Below are positions 24,595 to 32,338 of a stretch of 46,299 nucleotides of DNA, piece after piece. This DNA comes from a virus, in IMG/VR virus record IMGVR_UViG_3300042484_002647, positions 1 through 46,299 of that record; one strand, written 5' to 3'. Position numbers and translations under genes: made by a program. Below the pieces are notes generated by a model. That model saw only the letters and a list, made by a program, of their open reading frames with translations. It ran no database searches and was not told where the DNA came from. The stretch's first letter is position 1; each line of letters opens with the position of its first letter.

Positions 24595-25628
24595 AGTGTT
24601 CCGTAGATATCTCTTATTGTGTGTGTATTGGGTTCTAATAATTTGTGTAGATCTTGAGTATTGTCAGGAAACCGTTCCAATTGCCATGTTTTGAAATTTA
24701 AATTATGTTTGTAAATCATCACATGCTGGATAACGGCTTCCTGCACCAATGTTAAATTGTATGGCAGCAGATCCAATGGGTAATTGTTAACGATGCTGTT
24801 GCATATGTGATCCAGAGCCCAACTAAATTGCATGGACTGTGCCTGCACCTGTCTCCAATCATAATATATAGGCATCCAGGTTTGCAATCTGTCAGGATCA
24901 ATCGTTAGTTCCAGATAATCCATTACTCGATGTATGACTGAGTTATTGAACCAAAACTCTTGTGCCTTGATCCATAAATGTGGATAATTGAAAGCAACTC
25001 CGTCGATGGGATCTTTTTTGTGGGAAAGATCTACATTTAGCGCAACAAACTCTCTGAAATCCCAGATGGAATCCAGTGATCCATTTTTGTTCCATTGTTG
25101 CTGTTGATCCGGGAAAAAATGCGTCATCATATCACACAATGCATCTTTTGCCGAATGGTTAATTTGATTGGTTATGGGTGTACGTTCTTGTCCACGCCAA
25201 TTCCAATTGTATACTGGATCCTGACAATCTAAGAATATTAAAGGCACTTTTCTTTCAGCACATAGTTGCCAAATCTTGCTGAAGTCTTGCAGTCCGTATT
25301 GTATTACTTCTGATATTTTTTCTGGCAATTGGTCCAAGTCCGTACCCACGCCATCAATCATGCCAGCGATATTCAATGTAGCAGCATAGAGACTGGATAG
25401 ATCAGCACCTTCTTGTTGCAATCTGTCAATGGTAAATAATGTCTGATTGTATCCAGCAGGATGATTTTTCTTATGACCATGTGCATTTAACTTTTTTATT
25501 GGATTAGATGATAAATCCAGCCAACCTGAGTCGATGCTGAAAAATTTATCATGCCCAGCCAGATAGTGTATGCTCCAATCCAGGAAAGTACAACCACATG
25601 AAGTTATACTAGCAACACAGAAGATCAT
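24591..25628 (-). CDS. Unknown protein with a sulfotransferase-like N-terminal motif
   Basis: 345 residues. The opening 'FCVASITSCGCTFLDWSIHY' resembles the phosphate-binding entrance loop of sulfotransferase-like phage proteins (S.GSTFLDWSI), but with Cys at positions where Gly/Ser is usual. The remainder is Trp- and Asp-rich, without a membrane segment; 'VPLIFLDCQDPVYNW' and 'WQLERFPDNTQDLHKLL' are strands and helices of no family I recognise. ATGA overlaps link it to thyA upstream and the epimerase downstream, so it lies in the nucleotide/sugar operon. A sulfotransferase or sugar-modifying role is only a guess. Confidence 0.55.
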   Translation of the reverse strand: MIFCVASITSCGCTFLDWSIHYLAGHDKFFSIDSGWLDLSSNPIKKLNAHGHKKNHPAGYNQTLFTIDRLQQEGADLSSLYAATLNIAGMIDGVGTDLDQLPEKISEVIQYGLQDFSKIWQLCAERKVPLIFLDCQDPVYNWNWRGQERTPITNQINHSAKDALCDMMTHFFPDQQQQWNKNGSLDSIWDFREFVALNVDLSHKKDPIDGVAFNYPHLWIKAQEFWFNNSVIHRVMDYLELTIDPDRLQTWMPIYYDWRQVQAQSMQFSWALDHICNSIVNNYPLDLLPYNLTLVQEAVIQHVMIYKHNLNFKTWQLERFPDNTQDLHKLLEPNTHTIRDIYGTL

Positions 25629-26533
25629 ACAGCCATATCCGCTCGAATTGGTGGATGTGATATATACCCATCCAGGCGAATATCTGACATGGTAAATTTG
25701 GTGATGTCTGTGACATCTGGATTCAACCAGAGTTGTGGTGCAGGCAAGGGTTCACGCTTCAATTGTTCTTTTACCTGATCTATGTGATTGAGATATATGT
25801 GTGCATCGCCCAGCGCATGAACGAACTCTCCAACCTGTAACTGACACACTTGAGCTATCATATGCGTGAGCAAACTATAGCTGGCGATATTAAAAGGTAC
25901 TCCCAAAAACATATCACAACTTCTCTGATACATCTGGCAACTTAACTTACCATCTGCAACATAGAACTGAGCAAACGTGTGACATGGTGGCAGAGCCATC
26001 TGGTCTAATTCGCCAGGGTTCCAAGCTGATATTATGTGTCGTCGTCCATGCGGATCACGTTTGATTCCATCGATCAAGTTTACCAACTGATCGACTTCTT
26101 TAACATGCAACTTGCCGCCACGGTTGAAATAATTACCAAAATCATCTCGGTAATGTTCTTGTTGATGGGCAACCGGTGTGCGCCAATGTCGCCACTGTAC
26201 TCCGTATACTCTGCCCAGGTCACCTTCGTACTTGGCATGAGGTTGCCAGTAGGGTGCCAGTGCATTGGGAGTCCAGATGGTCACAGTACCATCGCTGGTG
26301 CCATGTGTTATTTCTGCTAGCCTGCGTTCATCGCCTGATCCTTCGATCATCCACAGTAGTTCGCCTACACATGCTCGCCATGCCAGCTTTTTGGTTGTCA
26401 CTGCGGGAAATTCATCTGCTAGATTGTATCGTTGTTGCATACCGAACAGGCTGACAGTGCCTACGCCTGTGCGATCGTCTCTTTGTGTACCAGTGTCAAG
26501 TACTTGTTTTAGTGCGGCCAAATATTGGAGCAT
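25625..26533 (-). CDS. thyA: Thymidylate synthase (ThyA)
   Basis: 302 residues. Methylates dUMP to dTMP using methylene-tetrahydrofolate. Seen: 'RDDRTGVGTVSLFG' (18-31), 'WRACVGELLWMIEG', 'DLGRVYGVQWRHW' (105-117), the catalytic Cys in 'ALPPCHTFAQFYV' (C184), 'QRSCDMFLGVPFNIASY', and 'LGDAHIYLNH'. All key residues are present and the length is normal. The gene follows dihydrofolate reductase with a 38-base overlap, the usual phage pairing to regenerate tetrahydrofolate for DNA synthesis. Confidence 0.97.
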   Translation of the reverse strand: MLQYLAALKQVLDTGTQRDDRTGVGTVSLFGMQQRYNLADEFPAVTTKKLAWRACVGELLWMIEGSGDERRLAEITHGTSDGTVTIWTPNALAPYWQPHAKYEGDLGRVYGVQWRHWRTPVAHQQEHYRDDFGNYFNRGGKLHVKEVDQLVNLIDGIKRDPHGRRHIISAWNPGELDQMALPPCHTFAQFYVADGKLSCQMYQRSCDMFLGVPFNIASYSLLTHMIAQVCQLQVGEFVHALGDAHIYLNHIDQVKEQLKREPLPAPQLWLNPDVTDITKFTMSDIRLDGYISHPPIRADMAV

Positions 26534-27002
26534 ATGTTACCATTGTTGATTTAAAGTCAGGGGCTACACTGGCTGAAGTCATTTCGAAGCCACGTAGAAA
26601 TACCTTGAGGTCTATCTTAGTATCTACTTTAAACGAATTTTGGAAATGTGTCAAGTGGACCTGATCCAATATATCTATACATTCAATCAATAAATTAGGA
26701 CCACCAATTACCCAGACGATTCGATCTGGATGTTGTTGTTCCAGGGCCAATACCTGTTCTCGAATGTCACCACTTATACGCCCAGCATTGAATACTGGTC
26801 GATTGCTGGCTACATATACGATACGCCCGGGCAAGGGCTTGGGCATTTTGGGATCGTCCCAGGTCCTACGACCCATGACCACCACATGGTTGGTTGTTTG
26901 TTTCTGGAAATGGGCCAGGTCGTGAGCGTTATGGGGCCAAGGCAATGTGCCATTGAGTCCCATACCGCCCCAGAAGTCCGAGGCAAATATGGCATTTATC
27001 AT
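26496..27002 (-). CDS. Dihydrofolate reductase
   Basis: 168 residues. Reduces dihydrofolate made by ThyA. 'INAIFASDFWGGMGLNGTLPW' start (with the conserved G-x-x-G-L-P-W), 'DLAHFQKQT', 'HVVVMGRRTW' for NADPH, and 'VWVIGGPNLL' are all typical. The acidic residue after the N-terminal loop is D28 in 'HNAHDLAHF', as expected. The ATG overlaps the preceding stop (ATGA), and the end overlaps thyA. Confidence 0.93.
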   Translation of the reverse strand: MINAIFASDFWGGMGLNGTLPWPHNAHDLAHFQKQTTNHVVVMGRRTWDDPKMPKPLPGRIVYVASNRPVFNAGRISGDIREQVLALEQQHPDRIVWVIGGPNLLIECIDILDQVHLTHFQNSFKVDTKIDLKVFLRGFEMTSASVAPDFKSTMVTYAPIFGRTKTST

Positions 27003-27343
27003 AGATTTTTTAGTAAGATGTCTGTTGCTGGTTGAACTGCTTTGGCCACGTGCTCGACACTGATGAAAAACTCCACACTTTTGATAATTTCATCCAGGCG
27101 GTGCAGTCTGTCATTAATGTCGGACTCGAGATCTTCGGGTGTTGAACCTTCAGACAGCATTTCTTGTATATTGATTTTTACTTTGGTTCCATCAATAAGG
27201 TTCACGGTGATGCTTTTTAATACAGAGACAGGGGCTTCATCCTTTTCTACATCTTTTAAAATCTGTCGCCACTTGTCTCTTTCCGTGATGGTTAATTTAA
27301 GCTGCTTGTTTTTTCGCGGCGGTTTTTCTGGTTTTTGTGACAT
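26999..27343 (-). CDS. Small helical protein, function unknown
   Basis: 114 residues with a basic N-terminus (KPEKPPRKNKQLKL) followed by charged helices, 'TVNLIDGTKVKINIQEML' and 'DINDRLHRLDEIIKSVEFF', suggesting a coiled coil. No enzyme motif. It starts inside the end of the upstream gene (47-base overlap in another frame) and its stop overlaps the DHFR ATG, so it belongs to the same operon. Similar small proteins occur near folate and DNA-metabolism genes in T4-like marine phages, as far as I recall. Confidence 0.6.
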   Translation of the reverse strand: MSQKPEKPPRKNKQLKLTITERDKWRQILKDVEKDEAPVSVLKSITVNLIDGTKVKINIQEMLSEGSTPEDLESDINDRLHRLDEIIKSVEFFISVEHVAKAVQPATDILLKNL

Positions 27344-27971
27344 TCTTGGCTGCTACCGGGTTAAGTTCTGCTGCTTCGCCTTCCAGTCTTTTGGCTTCAG
27401 CCAGCAACTGTTCAGCTTGCATCTTCATGTTAGCTGCTTGAGCTATGCGTTGTGTGGCCAATTGCTCGTCACTGAGAACGTCACCAATTGTTGCAATACT
27501 GGGATCTGCAACCTGGGTACGGCTTGCTGGACTTACTCCAACTTCACGTGGCTCACGCCGCTTAGTGGTCATACCACTATTGGCATCTAGATCAGCTAAT
27601 TTCTTGATAGCATCTTCACCAGTCCTCATTTCGTTCAGGATGTTGTTTAGTTCATCCAGTCGCACACTTGACTTGGCATTGGGAGTAATAATAACCTGAT
27701 TGGTGTTGACTTTTTTCAATTGGCCAGTGCGATGCAACGACTCCAGACAATTGCCACCATCTTTCATGGTCACACGGAACAGAGCGTCAGCCAATTCTTC
27801 TGAGTTCTGTCCTACAGCACTTTCCAGACAACTCATGACCTCGTCATGAAACATCTGTGACAGAGTGTCACTATATAGTACCAAACACATGTGTTCGTCA
27901 CCAGGGATCTGGCGATATACCAGAACGATTTTTTTATTGTTGTGTCGTCCAACATGTTTTAACATTTGCAT
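27297..27971 (-). CDS. Conserved T4-like marine phage protein, function unknown
   Basis: 224 residues. The N-terminal 110 residues ('MLKHVGRHNNKKIVLVYRQ', 'PGDEHMCLVLYSD', 'ALFRVTMKDGGNCLESLHR') are a conserved domain I associate with T4-like marine phages; the rest is a linker, a helical stretch 'AQAANMKMQAEQLLAEAKRL' likely to form a coiled coil, and a Lys/Ala-rich basic tail, which suggests nucleic acid or protein contact. AAGGAAATTAAA before the ATG supports the start. The end overlaps the next gene by 47 bases. It could be an assembly or DNA-processing accessory protein (inference). Confidence 0.65.
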   Translation of the reverse strand: MQMLKHVGRHNNKKIVLVYRQIPGDEHMCLVLYSDTLSQMFHDEVMSCLESAVGQNSEELADALFRVTMKDGGNCLESLHRTGQLKKVNTNQVIITPNAKSSVRLDELNNILNEMRTGEDAIKKLADLDANSGMTTKRREPREVGVSPASRTQVADPSIATIGDVLSDEQLATQRIAQAANMKMQAEQLLAEAKRLEGEAAELNPVAAKNVTKTRKTAAKKQAA

Positions 27972-27972
27972 T

Positions 27973-28215
27973 TTAATTTCCTTGTGGGGGTTCTTCAGCA
28001 GCTGGTGCTGGTGCCTCTTGACCCACGACGCCCTGGGCTTTTAGGAAAGCAAATAAACGGTCGTGGAGTCCGCCCACAGTGGACATTTCTTCAGCCTTGA
28101 TGGCGCCGCGTTGGGCGACAATCTGAATAGTCTGTAGGGCTAGAGTTAGGTCTGCCAGAGTCAAGCTGGGTGCAGCTGGTTGCTCTGATGCAGTATTTTG
28201 ATCTTGGTCTGACAT
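27973..28215 (-). CDS. Small acidic/Pro-rich phage protein
   Basis: 80 residues from MSDQDQNTASEQPA; the start is supported by GGAG 8 bases upstream, whereas the longer frame has no such site. A helical middle ('LTLADLTLALQTIQIVAQRG') and 'GLHDRLFAFLKAQG' lie between low-complexity ends ('APAPAAEEPPQ'). It ends 1 base before the next gene start. Function unknown; conserved shape similar to small proteins beside the previous gene in other T4-like phages. Its ribosome site lies in the 3' arm of a large hairpin (see the element at 28217). Confidence 0.65.
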   Translation of the reverse strand: MSDQDQNTASEQPAAPSLTLADLTLALQTIQIVAQRGAIKAEEMSTVGGLHDRLFAFLKAQGVVGQEAPAPAAEEPPQGN

Positions 28216-28216
28216 G

Positions 28217-28277
28217 AATATCTCCATAATAATAACAATCAATTATATTTAACTGATGTTATTACCCAGGAGATATT
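28217..28277 (-). promoter_or_regulatory. Long hairpin enclosing the ribosome site of the next gene
   Basis: In the minus-strand RNA a 9-bp outer stem (AAUAUCUCC with GGAGAUAUU), a 4x4 internal loop, a 7-bp stem (UAAUAAC/GUUAUUA), one bulged U, and an 8-bp stem with one G-U pair close on a 4-base loop AAUA. The 3' arm is the GGAG that precedes the 80-residue gene. On the plus strand the same element would be followed by seven T, so it could also stop antisense transcription. It is a small-scale pairing read by eye, not a folded prediction. Confidence 0.6.
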
Positions 28278-28283
28278 TTTTTA

Positions 28284-28574
28284 TCAGAATATCATGATAT
28301 TGGAGGTGTTAATGGTATCCAGCATCAGCCCAAAAAAACTGGCTTCTGCACCCTGCTCAAAGGCAGCACGTTTGCACACGGTAACGCTGCCACCTGCTGT
28401 ATGGGTATAGGTATCACCAAACCAGAATCGACCAGAGAGGTTGTTCCAGATCCAGTCAGTAATTTCCTTTTCAGGGCATTTTATGTCAAAATCCACACTT
28501 GTAAAATGCACTGGCTGGTGCTCAAGTCTGCGTAAACCCCATACCGCCAGTGGATTTGCTTCTGAATTAATCAT
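28284..28574 (-). CDS. Small protein, function unknown
   Basis: 96 residues. 'NPLAVWGLRRLEHQPVHFTS' start, 'KEITDWIWNNLSGRFW' middle and a hydrophobic 'EASFFGLMLDTI' near the end. Small conserved proteins with 'W.L..L.....HF..' are frequent in T4-like phages; no function known to me. It begins inside the end of the preceding gene (8-base overlap) and is followed by the hairpin element. No signal peptide. Confidence 0.6.
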   Translation of the reverse strand: MINSEANPLAVWGLRRLEHQPVHFTSVDFDIKCPEKEITDWIWNNLSGRFWFGDTYTHTAGGSVTVCKRAAFEQGAEASFFGLMLDTINTSNIMIF

Positions 28575-28899
28575 GTTTTTTCATGATGATCCGGCCACCT
28601 TGGACATCAAATTCTTCTTCCATGTCATTATGGATGGTCTGGATTTTGATCTCGCCCAGATCTGGTTGCACGATTTCAATCTTGGTGGACAGCACCTCAT
28701 TGGCAGTGGTACGGAACGTGTCCAGGATTTCCCAACTGCCGGTGATCTGTGCAATTTCCACAGCACGGGCCAGATCTTCCAGGGCCATTTCCACAGCCAA
28801 AATACGTTCACGTGCCTGAATTAAATCTTCAGGAGCATTGATGTAGGTGGCCTCGGGCACCGGCAGATCCTTTTCTTTGACTTCAGTGGTTTCACTCAT
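28567..28899 (-). CDS. Small acidic protein, function unknown
   Basis: 110 residues from MSETTEVKEKDLPV, chosen because GAGAGCAAG stands directly upstream; a longer frame adds seven residues. It has an acidic N-terminus, a long helix ('LIQARERILAVEMALEDL'), 'KIEIVQPDLGEIKIQTI' as a beta pair and an acidic/basic tail. No catalytic motif. It lies between two other small genes with 8-base overlaps. Confidence 0.6.
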   Translation of the reverse strand: MSETTEVKEKDLPVPEATYINAPEDLIQARERILAVEMALEDLARAVEIAQITGSWEILDTFRTTANEVLSTKIEIVQPDLGEIKIQTIHNDMEEEFDVQGGRIIMKKHD

Positions 28900-29182
28900 C
28901 TTGCTCTCCTGAGAGTTCAATTACGGTTTCCAACAGACTGATCAGGGTCAGTACAGATTTGCGATTCATCTCGATCTGAGTCACTGCACCATTCCCGTTT
29001 TTAAAATTCAGGATGGCACCATCATCAAAACTAGTACTGGGTCCTACGCTGTAATTAACTTCGGTTGATTGTCCCATGTTTATTTCCTTTTCCTGTTGCT
29101 GATGTAATGAATATATGTCTGTGGATACCTGCTGCCAATCCGTGGCACGGGGCCACGGAATCAGGCCACGAAAGTTGAACAT
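28892..29182 (-). CDS. Small protein, function unknown
   Basis: 96 residues if translation starts at the ATG overlapping the VWA stop (TAATG). A second ATG about 35 codons later (MGQSTEVNYSVG) has a clearer AAGGAAATAAAC site, so a 61-residue form is possible or even the main product. The shared part holds 'DDGAILNFKNGNGAVTQIEM' and ends 'LLETVIELSGEQDE'. Both forms could be made. Function unknown. Confidence 0.55.
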   Translation of the reverse strand: MFNFRGLIPWPRATDWQQVSTDIYSLHQQQEKEINMGQSTEVNYSVGPSTSFDDGAILNFKNGNGAVTQIEMNRKSVLTLISLLETVIELSGEQDE

Positions 29183-30441
29183 TATTTACGAGCCTCATCT
29201 TCGTAGTGGGCCCAGATACCCCAGGGCGGTTCGCAATCGGGATTGCCTTTGATGATCCAAACTGTATCACAGTAATTTTCATCGCCCCAGCCACGTCCAG
29301 GAATACCGTCTGTAAACATGATGAACTTCTTGGGTTCAATACCATGTTCCTTCATGTAGTCCCAGTTGGCTTCAAACAATGTACCGCCACCACCGGCTGG
29401 CTCGTATTGCATGATGTCGGCCATGGTGTCGCTGTTAAACGATTGGTCATTGTAGATCTCGGTGTCAAAACACCATACGCGAATATTATATTCGTCGTAT
29501 GAGTCCATGATGCCCTTGATCTCGCTTAAAAAGATCTGGCTGTCTTTAGCACTGATACTACCTGACTGGTCAATGCTGATGGCCACATCAATGGTCTCGC
29601 CGGGCTTCATACCAGGCAAGATGGCATCCATGTGCCAACCGCGACGGCTGGGGCGGGCCCAGGTAAAGTCCGACTTGATGGTGCTCTGGATTTGTTGTTC
29701 CAGTAATTCCTTCCAGCTGATCTTGGGCTCAGTCAAGTCTTTGACCAGACGACGCACACCTGATGGTAAGTTGCCAGCACCACATGTCTGTGCAGACTGC
29801 AACATGGCTTCTTTGACTTCGTCACGGATGGCTTTGCGTTCAGCTTCGCTCAAACGTGGGCGACCTTTGCCCAGGCCTTCTTGGTCACCGTCGCCTTCAC
29901 CGTCATCAGGATCACCTTCACCATCCAAATGCTCGTCCAGAACGTTCTTGAGCAATTCGCTGAGATTGATCTTGTTGCAGTTCTTCATGAGATCGTCGTA
30001 GACTTCTTCAGCACTCATGCCCTTGTATTTGGCATCGTACAGCATACCACATACAGTGATACGGTCACCAATCTTTTGATCAATCAGGTCGCTGTTGACA
30101 CAGAAGTCATCTGCAATGTTCCATACTTTGGGATCGCGGTGGCCCCGACGGCCCATGTGATCGTATACAGCATGTAGTACTTCATGACCGAACAGGAATT
30201 CCACCTGCTTGAGCGGCATCTTGTTGACGAATTCTGAGTTGTAATAAAATTTACGTCCGTCTGTTGCGGCTGTGCCACACCAGTCATCAGCATTGACCAG
30301 AGTCAAGCGAGTGGCCATGTTGCCAAAGAACGGAGCCTTGAGCAATAGTCCAATACGGGCGGTAATTAATTTTTCACGTGCCGCAGCATCTGTCTTGGGA
30401 TTGGTGACAGTTACGGGCTTCTTTTCTGCTACATCTGACAT
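29182..30441 (-). CDS. Zincin-like metallopeptidase fused to a VWA-like domain
   Basis: 419 residues. The N-terminal domain has 'HEVLH' (H86, E87, H90) and 'WNIADDFCVN' (108-117), a zinc-protease-like site; a Gly/Asp-rich acidic linker follows (about 170-195), then a VWA domain with MIDAS-type 'DQSGS' (D291, S293, S295). This layout matches the family of putative metallopeptidases with VWA-like domains (DUF2201 type) and the CobT-like partners of MoxR ATPases. The partner ATPase is encoded one gene upstream. Whether the protease site is active is unknown. It has its own promoter and an AAGGACTT ribosome site. Role: perhaps a chaperone or protein-remodelling pair in the infected cell. Confidence 0.85.
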   Translation of the reverse strand: MSDVAEKKPVTVTNPKTDAAAREKLITARIGLLLKAPFFGNMATRLTLVNADDWCGTAATDGRKFYYNSEFVNKMPLKQVEFLFGHEVLHAVYDHMGRRGHRDPKVWNIADDFCVNSDLIDQKIGDRITVCGMLYDAKYKGMSAEEVYDDLMKNCNKINLSELLKNVLDEHLDGEGDPDDGEGDGDQEGLGKGRPRLSEAERKAIRDEVKEAMLQSAQTCGAGNLPSGVRRLVKDLTEPKISWKELLEQQIQSTIKSDFTWARPSRRGWHMDAILPGMKPGETIDVAISIDQSGSISAKDSQIFLSEIKGIMDSYDEYNIRVWCFDTEIYNDQSFNSDTMADIMQYEPAGGGGTLFEANWDYMKEHGIEPKKFIMFTDGIPGRGWGDENYCDTVWIIKGNPDCEPPWGIWAHYEDEARK

Positions 30442-30467
30442 AATAAGTCCTTTTTCAGTATACTGCT

Positions 30468-30496
30468 ATTGTACATTTAATTGAATTCAGCGTCAA
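30468..30496 (-). promoter_or_regulatory. Early-type sigma70 promoter upstream of the VWA gene
   Basis: On the minus strand TTGACG, 17 bases, TACAAT; transcription would begin about 20 bases before the ATG. The -35 box follows 2 bases after the stop of the upstream gene. Confidence 0.65.
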
Positions 30497-30497
30497 G

Positions 30498-30965
30498 TTA
30501 GAAATTCAGCACCAGGTGGCCATCAGCAATATCCAACAGCAATTGCTTGCGATGGATTTCCAGGCTGCGAGTCCAATAGTTGGTGCCCCTGAATTGGGCA
30601 TCCTGGTTCTTGACACCGTACCGAAGGATGACATGGGTTCGCATACTGGTGACCTCCCAGTTGGAATGACTCAGGTGTCTGAATTTATAAGTCCCATTCA
30701 GTGTATGTAGTCGAAACCATTCATCATAGTCCTGTATAATACCATTTTTCTGAACTGGCAGGCACGAGTAATCTGCAATTCGGTCGGCATTGGATTTTTT
30801 GGACTGGACCAGAGCCATGCGTGTCAATTTTTGGCCGATGCTGGACAGATCCCGGCCATCCAGACCTATGAGCATGGCATAACTGACCAGGCCACGTACC
30901 TGTTCCTGTTTCTCCACTGGGAATCTTTTAAAAACTAATTCTTGTAATTCTTGATCTTCTGTCAT
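30498..30965 (-). CDS. Conserved phage protein between the ATPase and VWA genes
   Basis: 155 residues. 'ERVFKRFP'-like start (LVFKRFPVEKQEQVRGLV), 'GLDGRDLSSIGQKLTRMA', then a conserved charged C-terminal half with 'HSNWEVTSMRTHVILRYG'. Its place between the MoxR and VWA genes suggests a link to that pair (inference). The start has no clear ribosome site, so it may depend on a transcript from the ATPase gene. I do not recognise the family. Confidence 0.6.
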   Translation of the reverse strand: MTEDQELQELVFKRFPVEKQEQVRGLVSYAMLIGLDGRDLSSIGQKLTRMALVQSKKSNADRIADYSCLPVQKNGIIQDYDEWFRLHTLNGTYKFRHLSHSNWEVTSMRTHVILRYGVKNQDAQFRGTNYWTRSLEIHRKQLLLDIADGHLVLNF

Positions 30966-30980
30966 TTCATCACACTTATT

Positions 30981-31011
30981 AAAAAATGGGGACTTACGGC
31001 GAACCTGCCCC
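30981..31011 (-). terminator. Weak terminator-like hairpin after the ATPase gene
   Basis: Minus-strand RNA has GGGG, a 16-base loop, CCCC, then A and six U. The stem is only 4 GC pairs, and an alternative 5-bp stem (ACGGC/GCCGU) competes, so this may be a partial terminator or attenuator. Confidence 0.3.
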
Positions 31012-31030
31012 GAGCCGTGACTAGCGGATA

Positions 31031-32140
31031 CTACGAATGATCCTTGCTGGATGCAGCAATGATGTATTTACCAAACTTCTTGTGAAACTCATCAAAGCTC
31101 TTCATCTTACCGGGCAACAGGGGCAATGCGTAGGTAGTCATTGCTACACGGGCACCCATGACCACCAACTCTGTGGTAAAATTATCCATCATAAACCGCA
31201 GGAACATATCTGCTTGCGGATACCACTCAGACATGCCAGTCTTGCCCAGTTTACGGTACTGGTCCTGCAACTCGTAGCACATGGCCACTGTCAGCGAGTA
31301 CATGGCTGAAATCTCCTTGACTTTCAGTTCAGTTACCTTGCCTGACAAAATGTCAGTGGGCTTGGGCATCTGACCTGCAACCTTGCGGTGGGCCATGAAC
31401 TCATGCGCCACGCCATCACCCACTGTACCAGCAACCAGGTCCATCAACTCAGCATCGCTGGCATCTGCGTCGTACAAGAACTCTGACACAAAGGTCCATG
31501 AACGTGGAGTAGCAAAGCTACGTGAGCTGGACTTGGGATCAAAGTCAAACAATTTCTGTTTGGCAAAACCAATAAAGCCCACCACGTCTTTGTGGATCTG
31601 GTGGTTAACGGCCCACTGTTCCCACGATGCGTGGTCTGGACGGATCTCCATGTGGACAAAACGGTTGGCCAAGGGGCTGGGCATACGGTATGTCACGCCC
31701 TTGTCGCTTTCACGGTTACCAGCAGCAACGATGACCACGTTGTCAGGCAACACATATTTACCAATACGGCGGTTCAGAATCAACTGATAACCAGCAGCCT
31801 GTACAGCAGGTGCAGCTGAGTTCATTTCATCCAGGAACAACACGATGATGGGATACTTGTCAGCCATTTCCTGGTCAGGCAAGTCGATGGGAGGAGCCCA
31901 ATCCATTTTTTCGTTGTTCTTGTTGAAGAACGGAATGCCACGGATGTCAGTGGGTTCCATCTGACCCAGACGCAGGTCAATCATGTGACCACCCAGTTCT
32001 TCAGTCAGGTTTGCAACCAAATCTGACTTACCAATACCTGGAGGACCCCACAAGAATACAGGGCGTTTATTTTTAAAGCAACGCAACACACGGCCACGGG
32101 CTTCGCTTGGGGTAACACTACGGGCTTCAGTCACAGCCAT
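31031..32140 (-). CDS. MoxR/CobS-like AAA+ ATPase
   Basis: 369 residues. Walker A 'GPPGIGKS' (32-39), Walker B 'IIVLFLDEMN' (97-106), sensor-1 'VIVAAGNRESD', and the 'FVHMEI' strand of the MoxR/CobS group. Cyanophages commonly carry a homologue annotated cobS; here the partner is a VWA protein, the standard MoxR pairing, in which the ATPase remodels a target together with the VWA protein. A good ribosome site AAGGAG precedes the ATG and a promoter with perfect TATAAT stands 49 bases upstream. Likely cytoplasmic, expressed early. Confidence 0.88.
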   Translation of the reverse strand: MAVTEARSVTPSEARGRVLRCFKNKRPVFLWGPPGIGKSDLVANLTEELGGHMIDLRLGQMEPTDIRGIPFFNKNNEKMDWAPPIDLPDQEMADKYPIIVLFLDEMNSAAPAVQAAGYQLILNRRIGKYVLPDNVVIVAAGNRESDKGVTYRMPSPLANRFVHMEIRPDHASWEQWAVNHQIHKDVVGFIGFAKQKLFDFDPKSSSRSFATPRSWTFVSEFLYDADASDAELMDLVAGTVGDGVAHEFMAHRKVAGQMPKPTDILSGKVTELKVKEISAMYSLTVAMCYELQDQYRKLGKTGMSEWYPQADMFLRFMMDNFTTELVVMGARVAMTTYALPLLPGKMKSFDEFHKKFGKYIIAASSKDHS

Positions 32141-32188
32141 TTTTACTACTCCTTGGATTTAAATTAAATTGTGTACTAGGGAAAACAA

Positions 32189-32217
32189 ATTATACATTTA
32201 ATACAATTTCGTGTCTA
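32189..32217 (-). promoter_or_regulatory. Early-type sigma70 promoter of the ATPase gene
   Basis: TAGACA, 17 bases, TATAAT. The TAG of the -35 box is at the same time the stop codon of the 40-residue membrane protein upstream. Confidence 0.75.
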
Positions 32218-32337
32218 GTTGCTGGGTAACATTTTTACAACACAATAGATGACCGCGGCCACCAGGCCAGCCTCGGCCACAGCCATGGCCAGGATGGTCA
32301 GTAGGTCACGTAACATGGTGGCAGGATGGGTTTTCAT
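32215..32337 (-). CDS. 40-residue single-pass membrane protein
   Basis: MKTHPATMLRDLLTILAMAV opens the protein and one membrane helix of about 20 residues follows (LTILAMAVAEAGLVAAVIYC). The ATG has a GGAG site 10 bases upstream; a longer frame reads through the previous gene's end. A very small membrane protein between early genes; role unknown. Candidates are host-takeover or membrane-perturbing functions (inference). Confidence 0.6.
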   Translation of the reverse strand: MKTHPATMLRDLLTILAMAVAEAGLVAAVIYCVVKMLPSN

Positions 32338-32338
32338 A

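Noticed and set aside
29962-30001. Additional opposite-strand gene over the VWA gene (Ser/Pro-rich frame at 29462-30001)
   Set aside because: Low-complexity Ser/Pro product arises from the acidic Gly/Asp linker codons of the VWA gene read in reverse.
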